Shown in pieces: positions 18,761 to 27,218 of a stretch of 64,000 nt of DNA; positions within the stretch are counted from its first letter, which is position 1; the number at the start of each line of letters is the position of its first letter. The position numbers and the translations under genes are program-made. The stretch is from Halomonas llamarensis (GTDB lineage Bacteria; Pseudomonadota; Gammaproteobacteria; Pseudomonadales; Halomonadaceae): NCBI RefSeq assembly GCF_023555005.1, contig NZ_JAMJPJ010000006.1:103595-167594 (forward strand), in the 5' to 3' direction. Below the pieces are notes generated by a model. That model made no database searches. It was not told where the DNA came from and worked only from the letters and a program-made list of their open reading frames with translations.

Positions 18761-21324
18761 GCCAACACGTTTCTCACCACAACTATTTCCAAAACGCCCG
18801 CCTCGCCTGGCGCAGTTTGAAGCGCGATTTACGCGTTGCCGACGTGCGTGCGCTTTTTGTCGCGCTGGTGTTGGCCGTGGCGGCCTCCACCATGATTGCG
18901 TTTTTTCTTGATCGTTTAGAGCGCGGGCTTGAGCGCCAGGCCAGTCAATTGCTCGGCGGCGATGTGGTGCTGGAACAGCGCGACCCCTTCGCGCCGGAGC
19001 TGCGCCAGGAATTCGAAGACGCTGACTTTACCCTGAGCGACCAGATTGATTTGGTGTCGATGATCAGCCATGGCGAGCGGTTTCAGCCCGCTAGTGTCAA
19101 AGCGGTGGATGATGTCTACCCGCACTATGGCGTCTCGCAGGTGGCGCGCGGCAACGGCACCGAGGAGCTCGCCTCCGGCCCGCCGCGCGGCGAAGCCTGG
19201 GCCGACCCGCGCTTGGCGCAGCTGATTGATCTTGAGATGGGCGACAGTATTCAGGTGGGCCAAGCCGAGTTTAAGGTCAGCGGCTTTATTGAGCGCGAGG
19301 CGGATCAATCCGCGGGCTTTGGTAGCTTTAACCCGCGTTTGATGGTGCATATTGATGATTTGGACGCGACGGGCCTAGTGCAGGAAGGGTCACGGGTAGA
19401 GTTTGAGATTCTCGCTGCTGGCCCGCCTGAAGCGCTTGAACGTGTTGAGCCGCTGTTGGCGGAGCTACGCCAGCGCGGCGTGGAGGTGCGCGATATTCGC
19501 CAAGACCGCCCGCAGCTGGGCAACGCGCTGGAGCGCGCGGAGAGCTACCTGGGCATCGCGGGGCTGGCCGCTGTGCTGTTAGCTGGCGTGGCGGTAGCGA
19601 TGTCGACCCGGCGCTACGTCGAGCGCCATTTGGATACTGCCGCGCTTTTGCGTTGCTTCGGCGCTAGTCAGCAGCAACTGGTGGAAATCTTCGCCTTGCA
19701 GCTGTTGGGCTTAGCGCTGGTGGCATCGCTGATTGGTGCGCTGTTGGGCTTAGTCGGGCAAGCGGCGCTGCTGGCGTTGTTGGTGAATTTTCTGCCCCTG
19801 ACGCTGCCCCCGCCTGGAGTGATGCCGCTTTTCTTAGGCGTGCTCACGGCGCTGGCGGTGTTAGTGGGTTTCGCCGGGCCGACGCTTCTGCGTATTAAAC
19901 GCGTGAGCGCCCTAAAAGTACTTCGGCGCGAGCTCGACCCCATGCCGCCCGCCGCTTGGCTGGTGGTGAGTGTAGCGGCGCTGGTATTTGGCGGGCTGCT
20001 GTGGCTCTACTCGGGTAGCTTGCCGTTGTCGTTGGCGTTACTGGTTGGCGGCGCCGTCTTGCTCGCGGTGCTGTGGGGGCTTAGCACGCTGTTGCTAAAC
20101 GCCGTGCTGGTCATCGTGCAGCGCGTGAGCGGGCGAGGCGAGTGGTCCCAGGCGCTGCGTTTGGGCGGGCGTCAGCTGGCGCGCCGTCGCCAAGCCGGGC
20201 TTGGGCAATTGCTGGCGTTCTCGGTGACGTTTTTCGCCATGGCGATGATGGTGCTGGTGCGCGGCGACCTGCTCACGGCCTGGCAGGCGCAACTGCCGGA
20301 CAATACACCCAACTACTTCGCCATTAACATCCAGCCTGATGAGCGTGACCCATTCGAAGCCGCCGTCGACCCGCATGTCGAAGAGAAAAGCACGCTATAC
20401 CCCATGGTGCGTGGGCGTATTACTGCGATTAACGGCGACGACCCACGCGAAGCGGTACCGGCTGACGCGCGCGGCGATAACGCCCTGCGTCGCGAACTCA
20501 ACCTCACCTGGCAGGCCGAGGTGCCCGAAGGCAATGAGGTGGTCGCCGGGGAATGGTTTGATGCAGGCGCCAACGTCGCTCAAGACGCCACACCGCAAGC
20601 ATCGCCGGTGCCGATCTCGATGGAAAATGGCCTGGCCAATCGCTTGGGGTTAACGCTAGGTGACTCGCTGACCTTTAGCGTTGGCAACGACGATATCACC
20701 ACCCAAATCACCAGCCTTCGCAGCCTGAATTGGGACAGCTTCAAGCCCAACTTCTTTGTGATCTTTCCGCCCGGCGTGCTGGAGTCGTTCGCGCATAGCT
20801 ACATTACCGCGTTTTATCTGCCTGACGACGCGCAAGGGCTAACGCGCGAGCTGGTGCAGGACTTCCCCGGAGTGACGCTACTCAACGTGGACGCCATTTT
20901 AGGCCAGGTGCGCGATGTGCTAGCCCAAGTAACGCGGGCGGTGGAACTGATTCTCGCCCTCGTGCTGCTTGCCGGTATCAGCGTGCTTTACGCCGCACTC
21001 ACCGCCAGCCGCCCGGTTCGCGCCCACGAGAGCGGGTTGTTGCGCGTGTTTGGCGCTGGTAACCGTATGATTTCACGCATTCAAGGCGCCGAGTACGCGC
21101 TGCTCGGTTTTGCCAGCGGGCTGATGGGCGCAGCGCTGGCGGAAATTGCCACTGGCGCGCTCTACATCACAGTGCTGGATCTGGCACCTAGGCTGCACAT
21201 TGGGCTTTGGGTCATACTGCCGCTAGGGGGAGCGCTGCTGATCGGCTTCATTGGCCACGTGCTATCTCACAGCCTACGCCGCCAAGCCCCCGCCGCGAGC
21301 TTAGGGCTGTTGGGGGAGGCGTGA
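18757..21324 (+). CDS. ybbP: FtsX-like ABC permease YbbP
   Basis: 855 residues. There is an N-terminal helix (VRALFVALVLAVAASTMIAF), a large periplasmic domain, then two FtsX cores: helices about 265-400 and the C-terminal group (ILALVLLAGISVLYAALTAS, YALLGFASGLMGAALAEI). The arrangement matches E. coli YbbP, an inner-membrane MacB/LolCE-like permease without a TolC partner here. It works with YbbA; the substrate is unknown, with lipid or envelope-associated molecules suggested by the neighbouring TesA. Confidence 0.92.
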   Translation: MSQHVSHHNYFQNARLAWRSLKRDLRVADVRALFVALVLAVAASTMIAFFLDRLERGLERQASQLLGGDVVLEQRDPFAPELRQEFEDADFTLSDQIDLVSMISHGERFQPASVKAVDDVYPHYGVSQVARGNGTEELASGPPRGEAWADPRLAQLIDLEMGDSIQVGQAEFKVSGFIEREADQSAGFGSFNPRLMVHIDDLDATGLVQEGSRVEFEILAAGPPEALERVEPLLAELRQRGVEVRDIRQDRPQLGNALERAESYLGIAGLAAVLLAGVAVAMSTRRYVERHLDTAALLRCFGASQQQLVEIFALQLLGLALVASLIGALLGLVGQAALLALLVNFLPLTLPPPGVMPLFLGVLTALAVLVGFAGPTLLRIKRVSALKVLRRELDPMPPAAWLVVSVAALVFGGLLWLYSGSLPLSLALLVGGAVLLAVLWGLSTLLLNAVLVIVQRVSGRGEWSQALRLGGRQLARRRQAGLGQLLAFSVTFFAMAMMVLVRGDLLTAWQAQLPDNTPNYFAINIQPDERDPFEAAVDPHVEEKSTLYPMVRGRITAINGDDPREAVPADARGDNALRRELNLTWQAEVPEGNEVVAGEWFDAGANVAQDATPQASPVPISMENGLANRLGLTLGDSLTFSVGNDDITTQITSLRSLNWDSFKPNFFVIFPPGVLESFAHSYITAFYLPDDAQGLTRELVQDFPGVTLLNVDAILGQVRDVLAQVTRAVELILALVLLAGISVLYAALTASRPVRAHESGLLRVFGAGNRMISRIQGAEYALLGFASGLMGAALAEIATGALYITVLDLAPRLHIGLWVILPLGGALLIGFIGHVLSHSLRRQAPAASLGLLGEA

Positions 21325-21474
21325 GTTAAAACTATAATTGGGAAAGTGAAGGATTTTTGATGGACAGGGTGTGTGACCATTATGGAAGACGATGCTGATG
21401 ACATATGCCGATAATTTAGCGGCTCAGGGTTTGGGTCAAAAAAATAGTCTTGTAGTCGTTGACGGGAGACGAGT

Positions 21475-21699
21475 ATGTACGCGATTGAATTCGAAGCCGA
21501 TATCAAAAACGGTGTGGTGAAGATTCCACCCGAGTACAGCGAACTTCAAAACCACCACGCACATATTGTGGTAATGGTAAAAGACAGTGCGATTTCGGAA
21601 ATATCCGACTCACCGTTAGATTTTAGCCGTACTGAAATAGCCACTTTCAAGCACCAGGATGGTGTTGAAATGCAAAGGAAAATGCGTGATGAATGGTAA
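21475..21699 (+). CDS. VapB-like antitoxin (putative)
   Basis: 74 residues from ATG 21475 (GGGAGA upstream). The N-terminal beta-strand region (YAIEFEADIKNGVVKIPPEY) resembles small antitoxins placed before PIN toxins; the C-terminal part is polar and would wrap the toxin. It overlaps the downstream PIN gene by 11 bases. Sequence similarity to a named antitoxin family is weak by eye, so the call rests mainly on size and position. The locus is AT-richer than its neighbours. Confidence 0.7.
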   Translation: MYAIEFEADIKNGVVKIPPEYSELQNHHAHIVVMVKDSAISEISDSPLDFSRTEIATFKHQDGVEMQRKMRDEW

Positions 21700-22072
21700 T
21701 TATCTGCTTGATACGAATGCCATTATTTATGCGCTGAACCAAAAGCTTACCCTACCTGCTAATGGCTATGCGGTCTCAGTGATTACGGAAATGGAGCTAT
21801 TATCATGGCCTGCTTTAACTCGTGAGGATGAAGTCAAGCTAAGAACGCTGCTTGAGAAGCTAACAGTGATACAGCTAGAAAGGCCAATTCAAAGCACAGC
21901 CATCAAAATACGCAGAACATCGTCCCTCAAGCTTCCTGATAGCATTATTTCGGCCACTGCGCTAAGCGGTGGTTTAGTTTTGGTGACGAACGATCAAAAG
22001 CTCGCAGACCGACATGTTGGCCTTTCCATTCCGTTAGATGAATTGGTAACCAGCAATCAACCCGACATCTAA
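21689..22072 (+). CDS. PIN-domain ribonuclease toxin (VapC-like)
   Basis: 127 residues from ATG 21689. The acidic PIN residues are visible: LLDTNAIIY (Asp), ITEMELLSW (Glu), LPDSIISATAL (Asp) and VTNDQKLAD (Asp). VapC toxins cut tRNA or rRNA when freed from the antitoxin. The first 11 bases overlap the antitoxin gene, a coupling typical of these pairs. All four acidic positions are kept, so it should be active. Confidence 0.88.
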   Translation: MNGNYLLDTNAIIYALNQKLTLPANGYAVSVITEMELLSWPALTREDEVKLRTLLEKLTVIQLERPIQSTAIKIRRTSSLKLPDSIISATALSGGLVLVTNDQKLADRHVGLSIPLDELVTSNQPDI

Positions 22073-22121
22073 ATAACGCTAAGTTACTCACAAAAGTTAC
22101 CTATAACGAGAAAGGATGCCG

Positions 22122-23549
22122 ATGACCCATCATGAGGAAAAAGCCCGCCGCTACGCGCTGCTAAAAGCTCAGCTGTCGATGGCGAAGCACCAGGATAGAG
22201 CCGTGGTGCTGGTGGTGGCCGGGCATGCCGCGACGTACAAAAGCCTATTGGTGAACCAGCTTAACCATTGGTTGGAAAACCGCCAGACGGAAGTGCACGC
22301 GTTAGCGCCGAGCGAAGAAGACCGCCTTCGCCCTTACTGGTGGCGCTACTGGCGGCGCGTACCAGCGCGCGGGCGCGTCGGCGTTTTCGTTCACGGCTGG
22401 TACGGTGATGCGTTGTTTGCCCGCGCCGAGCACCGTATTCAGGCGGGCGCGTTTGAAGATCGCCTAAACGAGATCAACGCGTTTGAGGCCACGCTTGCCC
22501 ACGACGGGGTCGTAGTGATTAAGGTCTGGCTGGATATCGGCGCCGAGCAGCAAGCCAAGCGCCTGCAGGCAATGAAGGCAGACCCCGCTCAGGCGTGGCA
22601 AATTAACGAGCGTCATTGGCAGCGTCACGCTCAGCACGCGGCGATCGATCGTTATGCCAAACCCTTACGCGAGGCCACTCATTCACCGCATGCGCCTTGG
22701 CACCGTATTGTCAGCGAATCGCCGGATCAGCAGCTGTGCGATATCACGGCGCTGTTGCAAGACGCGCTGACTCAGCCCTCTTCGCTGCCAATTCAGCCCG
22801 ACCCAAACCGCGTGCAGACGGGTGCCCCCACGCTCAGCCGTTCGAAAAATGACGACAAGAAACCCTCGAAAAGCGAGTACCTGGAAGCGCTCACCGCCGC
22901 GCAAGCGCGCCTGGCCTATAACCATCGCCGCTGCTTAGAGCGCGGCATTCCGGTGGTGTTAGCGTTTGAAGGCCACGACGCCGCAGGCAAGGGCGGCAGT
23001 ATCCACCGGGTAACGTCCGCACTGGATGCGCGTTTTTATCGCGTTCACAGCATTGCCGCCCCCAGCGATGAAGAGCGCCTGCAGCCTTGGCTTTGGCGCT
23101 TCTGGCGCCGGTTGCCACAAGACGGCCGGGTGGCGGTTTTCGACCGCACTTGGTATGGGCGTGTACTCGTCGAGCGTGTGGAAGGCTTCGCCGAGGAGGA
23201 AGAATGGCGGCGCGCCTACCGCGAAATCAACCACTTTGAAACACAGCTATTAGCGCACGGTGCTGTAGTGGGTAAGTTCTTTCTTGCCATCAGTAAAGAA
23301 GAGCAGCTAAAACGCTTTAAAGCCCGCGCGAACACGCCGCATAAACAGCATAAACTCACCGATGAAGACTGGCGCAACCGCAAGCGCTGGGGCGAATACC
23401 AACGTGCCATCAACGACATGTTAGCGCATACCCACACCCCCGGCGCCCCCTGGCACTTGGTCAACACCGACCAAAAACGCTGCGCCCGGCTTGCTGTGCT
23501 CGATCATGTCAACCGGCTTTTAGAGAATCGGTTGGAAAATGCGTCATAA
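22122..23549 (+). CDS. pap: polyphosphate:AMP phosphotransferase, two-domain PPK2
   Basis: 475 residues. Start ATG 22122 is preferred because AAAGG lies six bases upstream; ATG 22116 is too close to it. Two tandem PPK2 domains are seen. The N-terminal one has a degenerate P-loop (GHAATYKS) and lacks the lid Arg pattern. The C-terminal one (from about 245) has FEGHDAAGKGGSIHRV, the FDRTWYGRVLVERVEGF lid region and KFFLAISKEEQLKRF, so it is the catalytic half. Class II PPK2 enzymes phosphorylate AMP to ADP with polyphosphate. It sits between two toxin-antitoxin pairs. Confidence 0.92.
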   Translation: MTHHEEKARRYALLKAQLSMAKHQDRAVVLVVAGHAATYKSLLVNQLNHWLENRQTEVHALAPSEEDRLRPYWWRYWRRVPARGRVGVFVHGWYGDALFARAEHRIQAGAFEDRLNEINAFEATLAHDGVVVIKVWLDIGAEQQAKRLQAMKADPAQAWQINERHWQRHAQHAAIDRYAKPLREATHSPHAPWHRIVSESPDQQLCDITALLQDALTQPSSLPIQPDPNRVQTGAPTLSRSKNDDKKPSKSEYLEALTAAQARLAYNHRRCLERGIPVVLAFEGHDAAGKGGSIHRVTSALDARFYRVHSIAAPSDEERLQPWLWRFWRRLPQDGRVAVFDRTWYGRVLVERVEGFAEEEEWRRAYREINHFETQLLAHGAVVGKFFLAISKEEQLKRFKARANTPHKQHKLTDEDWRNRKRWGEYQRAINDMLAHTHTPGAPWHLVNTDQKRCARLAVLDHVNRLLENRLENAS

Positions 23550-23579
23550 TAAGTTTGGGTTTGTCGAGAGGATGACTTC

Positions 23580-23879
23580 ATGAGGTTAAGTCAGACATAT
23601 CAGCAGCGTATAAAAGCGTTAACGCAAGGTATTTTCGGGCCTGAAGCGCAGGTCAAAGTATTCGGTTCTCGTGTCAATGACGAGGCAAAAGGGGGGGATT
23701 TAGATCTTTTGATTATCACGCCGCTGCCGGTAGAGCGACCAGCGGTGATGGCATCTAAGCTTGCGGTAAAAGTCTCTCGTTTGTTGGAAGGCAGAAAAGT
23801 AGACGTGTTAGTTGACTCACCTTCGCTTGAACGAAAGCCAATTCATGATACGGCGAGTCAGCAAGGGGTCACCCTGTGA
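23580..23879 (+). CDS. minimal nucleotidyltransferase (MNT) antitoxin
   Basis: 99 residues from ATG 23580 (GAGAGGA upstream). The pol-beta motif is VFGSRVNDEAKGGDLDLLII, matching GSx10DxD, with a third acidic position in RKVDVLVDSP. In MNT-HEPN pairs this protein AMPylates a tyrosine of the HEPN toxin and neutralises it. It overlaps the HEPN gene by four bases. Confidence 0.88.
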   Translation: MRLSQTYQQRIKALTQGIFGPEAQVKVFGSRVNDEAKGGDLDLLIITPLPVERPAVMASKLAVKVSRLLEGRKVDVLVDSPSLERKPIHDTASQQGVTL

Positions 23880-24382
23880 GTTTGCGCGAGGATTCACAAG
23901 AGGAAAGGTTGGCCTTTTTGGCCCGGGTGGTGAAAAAAGAGGCTAATTACCTTGAGATTACCAGTGTCCGTGTATTTGGTGGCGTAGCGCCAGTGTCTTA
24001 TGAGCATGTTGTCGAGTGGGTAGACGATATTGAGGCTGCAGAGCGTCTAGATGCGTTTGTTGCACGGTTTGGTCGTTTGCAAGATACCGTTGGAGATAAA
24101 TTGCTGCCTCAACTGCTTAAGTTTTTAGGAGAGTCTCTTGGCCCAGCAGCGGATAATTTAGATAAAGCGGAAAAATTCGGCTGGATTGATAGCGCAGATG
24201 ACTGGTTGCTTTATCGCAAATTAAGAAACCAGATGGTGCATGATTATATCGAAGATTTGAATGTTCTAGCCGATGCGTTAGACGCAGGCCGTACCTTTAC
24301 GCAGTCGCTGATAGAGATGGCGCTGCGTATGGCACAGGAAGCAGAAAATCGGCTTCATGAACCCCATTCATCGCGATCCTGA
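23876..24382 (+). CDS. HEPN-domain toxin partner of MNT
   Basis: 168 residues from GTG 23876, overlapping the MNT stop. It is all-helical, with the RNase motif RNQMVHDY near residue 122-129 (R-x4-H followed by D-Y, the tyrosine being the expected AMPylation target). HEPN toxins cleave RNA. The last eight codons and the stop lie inside the left copy of a 50-bp direct repeat, so the C-terminus may have been altered when the repeat arrived. Confidence 0.87.
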   Translation: MSLREDSQEERLAFLARVVKKEANYLEITSVRVFGGVAPVSYEHVVEWVDDIEAAERLDAFVARFGRLQDTVGDKLLPQLLKFLGESLGPAADNLDKAEKFGWIDSADDWLLYRKLRNQMVHDYIEDLNVLADALDAGRTFTQSLIEMALRMAQEAENRLHEPHSSRS

Positions 24383-24402
24383 TCAAGATGCGATGAAACC
24401 CG
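24353..24402. repeat. 50-bp direct repeat, left copy
   Basis: Identical to 25259-25308 over all 50 bases (starts CTTCATGAACCCC, ends GATGAAACCCG). It contains the arms TCATCGC and GCGATGA. The two copies bracket the REP array, the RAYT gene and the last REP pair. Confidence 0.9.
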
Positions 24403-24431
24403 TCGCGCAAGCGCGCCTGGTTTTGACGTGG

Positions 24432-24726
24432 TTCGCGCAATAAATTGCGCTCCTACGCCATGAAGCCGTTTGGTAGGAGCCTGATTTATCGGGCGAATGT
24501 GAGCTTTTTCGCGCAATAAATTGCGCTCCTACGCCATGAAGCCGTTTGGTAGGAGCCTGATTTATCGGGCGAATGTGAGCTTTTTCGCGCAATAAATTGC
24601 GCTCCTACGTCATGAAGCCGTTTGGTAGGAGCCTGATTTATCGGGCGAATGTGAGCTTTTTCGCGCAATAAATTGCGCTCCTACGTTATGAAGCCGGTTG
24701 GTAGGAGCCTGATTTATCGGGCGAAT
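24432..24726. repeat. four tandem 76-bp REP-pair (BIME-like) units
   Basis: Units start at 24432, 24508, 24584 and 24660, period exactly 76. Each unit carries two REP sequences facing each other: TTCGCGCAATAAATTGCGC then CTCCTAC, and GTAGGAG then CTGATTTATCGGGCGAA, separated by about 16 bases. Each half is itself a short hairpin, and the CTCCTAC/GTAGGAG arms pair. It lies directly upstream of the RAYT gene, which is expected to mobilise such repeats. No gene is seen between 24383 and 24742 apart from this array. Confidence 0.93.
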
Positions 24727-24742
24727 ATTGAGAGGAGACAAA

Positions 24743-25180
24743 ATGGAAAAGTATCATGGCTCAAATTTGCGCCGAGGACGCACCTCTCTACCTGGGTATT
24801 ACTATTTCATCACCATCACAACGCTGGATAGGCATTGTTGGTTCGACAGTTTTGCTCAAGGTGCCGTTGCCTCGCGGAGTTTTTACCATCCTAGCGTAAA
24901 AAAACGAGCAGATACTTTGGCTTATGTCGTCATGCCAGACCATGTGCATTGGATTTTATGCTTGAAAGGCAATCTGTCAGAAGCGGTTCGCTCATATAAA
25001 GCTCAAGTTTCTATAAAGCTAGGTGGGTCGGTTTGGCAGCGTGGTTTTTACGATCATGCCATTAGGCAAGATCAAAGCCTACGTAGGATTGCACGTTACA
25101 CCATTGCGAATCCGTTAAGGGCTGGTTTGGTTGATCATATCAATGATTATCCATTTTGGAATGCTATTTGGCTTGAGTGA
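24743..25180 (+). CDS. REP-associated tyrosine transposase (RAYT)
   Basis: 145 residues from ATG 24743 (GAGAGGA upstream). The Y1/HUH signature MPDHVHWILCL, the early YYFITITTLDR strand, and the C-terminal RIARYTIANPLRAGLV with a catalytic-type Tyr identify the IS200/IS605-related RAYT family. RAYTs cut single-stranded REP sequences and are thought to spread them. The gene is flanked by REP pairs on both sides and by 50-bp direct repeats. It looks intact. Confidence 0.93.
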   Translation: MEKYHGSNLRRGRTSLPGYYYFITITTLDRHCWFDSFAQGAVASRSFYHPSVKKRADTLAYVVMPDHVHWILCLKGNLSEAVRSYKAQVSIKLGGSVWQRGFYDHAIRQDQSLRRIARYTIANPLRAGLVDHINDYPFWNAIWLE

Positions 25181-25189
25181 ACTTCCTGT

Positions 25190-25254
25190 TTCGCGCAATA
25201 AATTGCGCTCCTACGTTATGAAGCCGGTTGTAGGAGCCCGATTTATCGGGCGAA
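25190..25254. repeat. REP pair downstream of RAYT
   Basis: One REP pair of the same type as the upstream array (TTCGCGCAATAAATTGCGC, CTCCTAC, then GTAGGAG and CCCGATTTATCGGGCGAA), with a shorter spacer. Confidence 0.9.
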
Positions 25255-25258
25255 TTAC

Positions 25259-25308
25259 CTTCATGAACCCCATTCATCGCGATCCTGATCAAGATGCGAT
25301 GAAACCCG
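25259..25308. repeat. 50-bp direct repeat, right copy
   Basis: Perfect copy of 24353-24402; sequence diverges immediately on both sides. Confidence 0.9.
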
Positions 25309-25377
25309 CTGCGGGCTGCGTTATCATGGCATCCTTATTTCTCCCAGATCGACCCTTCGCTACGAGGTTCACCGCCG

Positions 25378-26643
25378 ATGTTCAGCCGCGACATGACAAT
25401 TGCCGGATTCGATGATGTGCTGTTTGACGCCATGCAGAAAGAAGTGGAGCGCCAAGAAGCCCACATCGAACTGATCGCGTCCGAAAACTACGCCAGCCCG
25501 CGCGTACTGGAAGCCCAAGGCAGCCAGCTGACCAATAAATATGCCGAAGGCTACCCCGGCAAGCGCTACTACGGCGGCTGTGAATTCGTCGATATTGCCG
25601 AAAATCTCGCCATTGAGTACGCCAAGGAGTTGTTCGGCGCGACGTATGCCAACGTGCAGCCGCACTCCGGTTCGCAGGCCAACAGCGCCGTGTTCCAAGC
25701 GCTGGTGAAACCGGGCGATACCATCCTCGGCATGAGCCTTGACGCCGGTGGTCACCTAACCCACGGCGCCAAGCCCAACTTTTCCGGCAAGCACTACAAC
25801 GCCATTCAGTACGGCTTGAATGATCAAGAGCTGATCGACTACGATCAAGTGGCCGAGCTTGCGCGCGAGCACCAGCCGAAGATGATCATCGCCGGCTTCT
25901 CTGCCTATTCGCAAATCGTTGATTGGGCCAAGTTTCGCGAGATCGCCGACGAAGTGGGCGCTTACTTGCTAGTTGATATGGCCCATGTTTCCGGTTTAGT
26001 CGCGGCAGGTGTTTATCCAACGCCGTTGCCCCACGCCCACGTGGTCACCTCCACCACGCACAAAACCCTGCGTGGCCCGCGTAGTGGCGTGATTCTCTCT
26101 GCCGAAGGCAATGCGGACATCGAGAAAAAGCTGCAGTCCGCGGTATTCCCTGGTGGCCAGGGCGGCCCGCTGATGCACGTCATCGCCGCCAAGGCCATCT
26201 GCTTTAAAGAAGCCATGGAGCCCGGGTTCAAAGCCTACCAACAGCAAGTGGTCAAAAATGCCCAGGCTATGGCCAAGGTGTTTATGGATCGCGGCTACGA
26301 TATTGTCTCCGGCGGCACCGAAGACCACCTCTTTCTGCTCTCGCTGATCAAGCAGGGCGTGACCGGCAAAGACGCCGACGCAGCGCTTGGCCGCGCGCAT
26401 ATCACCGTGAATAAAAACGCCGTGCCGAGCGACCCGCAAAGCCCGTTTGTCACCTCCGGCCTGCGCATCGGCACGTCTGCGGTGACCACTCGCGGCTTCG
26501 GCGAAGAAGAATGCGCCAACCTCGCGGGCTGGATCTGCGACATCCTTGATGTGCTCGCCAACGGTGAAGACACCAGCGCCATTGAGACGGAAGTGAAGGG
26601 CAAAGCCGCTGAAGTATGTTCACGTTTCCCGGTGTATAAGTAA
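25378..26643 (+). CDS. glyA: serine hydroxymethyltransferase
   Basis: 421 residues from ATG 25378; ATG 25393 is also in frame. The conserved PLP lysine is in [16 protein letters not shown], and [19 protein letters not shown] and [18 protein letters not shown] are family signatures. It converts serine and tetrahydrofolate to glycine and 5,10-methylene-THF. It is a single gene by context, with a clear terminator-like hairpin beyond the downstream REPs. Confidence 0.97.
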   Translation: MFSRDMTIAGFDDVLFDAMQKEVERQEAHIELIASENYASPRVLEAQGSQLTNKYAEGYPGKRYYGGCEFVDIAENLAIEYAKELFGATYANVQPHSGSQANSAVFQALVKPGDTILGMSLDAGGHLTHGAKPNFSGKHYNAIQYGLNDQELIDYDQVAELAREHQPKMIIAGFSAYSQIVDWAKFREIADEVGAYLLVDMAHVSGLVAAGVYPTPLPHAHVVTSTTHKTLRGPRSGVILSAEGNADIEKKLQSAVFPGGQGGPLMHVIAAKAICFKEAMEPGFKAYQQQVVKNAQAMAKVFMDRGYDIVSGGTEDHLFLLSLIKQGVTGKDADAALGRAHITVNKNAVPSDPQSPFVTSGLRIGTSAVTTRGFGEEECANLAGWICDILDVLANGEDTSAIETEVKGKAAEVCSRFPVYK

Positions 26644-26668
26644 ACGGAAATAACCGCACGAAAGCCTG

Positions 26669-26770
26669 GTAGGAGCGCAATTCATTGCGCGAATTAATGG
26701 CTTCGCCCGATAAATAGGGCTCCTACAAACGGGATTCATGATGCTGTGAGAGCGCAATTCATTGCGCGAA
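26669..26770. repeat. three REP sequences after glyA
   Basis: REPs at 26669-26693 (GTAGGAGCGCAATTCATTGC start), 26702-26726 (opposite orientation, ending CTCCTAC) and 26746-26770 (GTGAGAGCGCAATTC start). They are the same family as the RAYT-linked REPs, more diverged. Confidence 0.88.
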
Positions 26771-26773
26771 TAG

Positions 26774-26793
26774 GGCGCCGCAAGGCGCCTTTT
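26774..26793 (+). terminator. probable glyA terminator
   Basis: GGCGCC (26774-26779), tetraloop GCAA, GGCGCC (26784-26789), then TTTT. It lies just after the REPs that follow glyA and before higB. Confidence 0.75.
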
Positions 26794-26903
26794 CTATTGT
26801 GCGCCAAGCATGGCGAATTTTCGAGCACGCTAGCGATGTTTTGTTGCCAGATAGGAAACTTGATGCTAGCTTTAAACTCAAAAGAGCAGGGATGGCGATT
26901 GGC

Positions 26904-27218
26904 ATGCGGGTGATTTCTAAGGCGCCTTTTGAGCAAGCGCAGAAGCGTTTTCCCAATGACGCATCGGCACTTAGTAAAACGTATAAAGCCTTGAGATGGC
27001 AGAGGTTTGATACGCCTGATGATATGAAGGCAGTATTCGCCACTTTAGATAATTTCCGCTATCGAGATAAGTGGTGGGTGCTCGATATCGGTGGCAACAA
27101 TCTTAGAGTTATTGTTTACATCGATTTTTACAAGCAGTGGCTATTTGTTAAGCATATTGTTAATCACGCTGAATACGACAAGTTGTGCAGCAAATACGCT
27201 AAGGAGGAAGAGCAGTGA
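26904..27218 (+). CDS. higB: HigB-family mRNA interferase toxin
   Basis: 104 residues from ATG 26904, giving the usual HigB N-terminus MRVISKAPFEQAQKRFP; ATG 26892 and a GTG at 26799 are in frame but would add non-conserved residues. The family core LKAVF-like MKAVFATLDNFRYRDKWWVL, DIGGNNLRVIVYID and FVKHIVNHAEYDKL is present. It cuts mRNA on ribosomes. The toxin-first order and four-base overlap with higA are typical of this family. Confidence 0.9.
   Translation: MRVISKAPFEQAQKRFPNDASALSKTYKALRWQRFDTPDDMKAVFATLDNFRYRDKWWVLDIGGNNLRVIVYIDFYKQWLFVKHIVNHAEYDKLCSKYAKEEEQ

Noticed and set aside
24383..24668. Small minus-strand proteins over the REP array
   Set aside because: They only translate the REP repeats (VGAQFIAR and SPDKSGSY peptides), have no ribosome sites and are products of open frames in the repeat.
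24432..24726. CRISPR array
   Set aside because: Repeats are contiguous 76-bp units without unique spacers, composed of paired REP hairpins, next to a RAYT gene and without cas genes.
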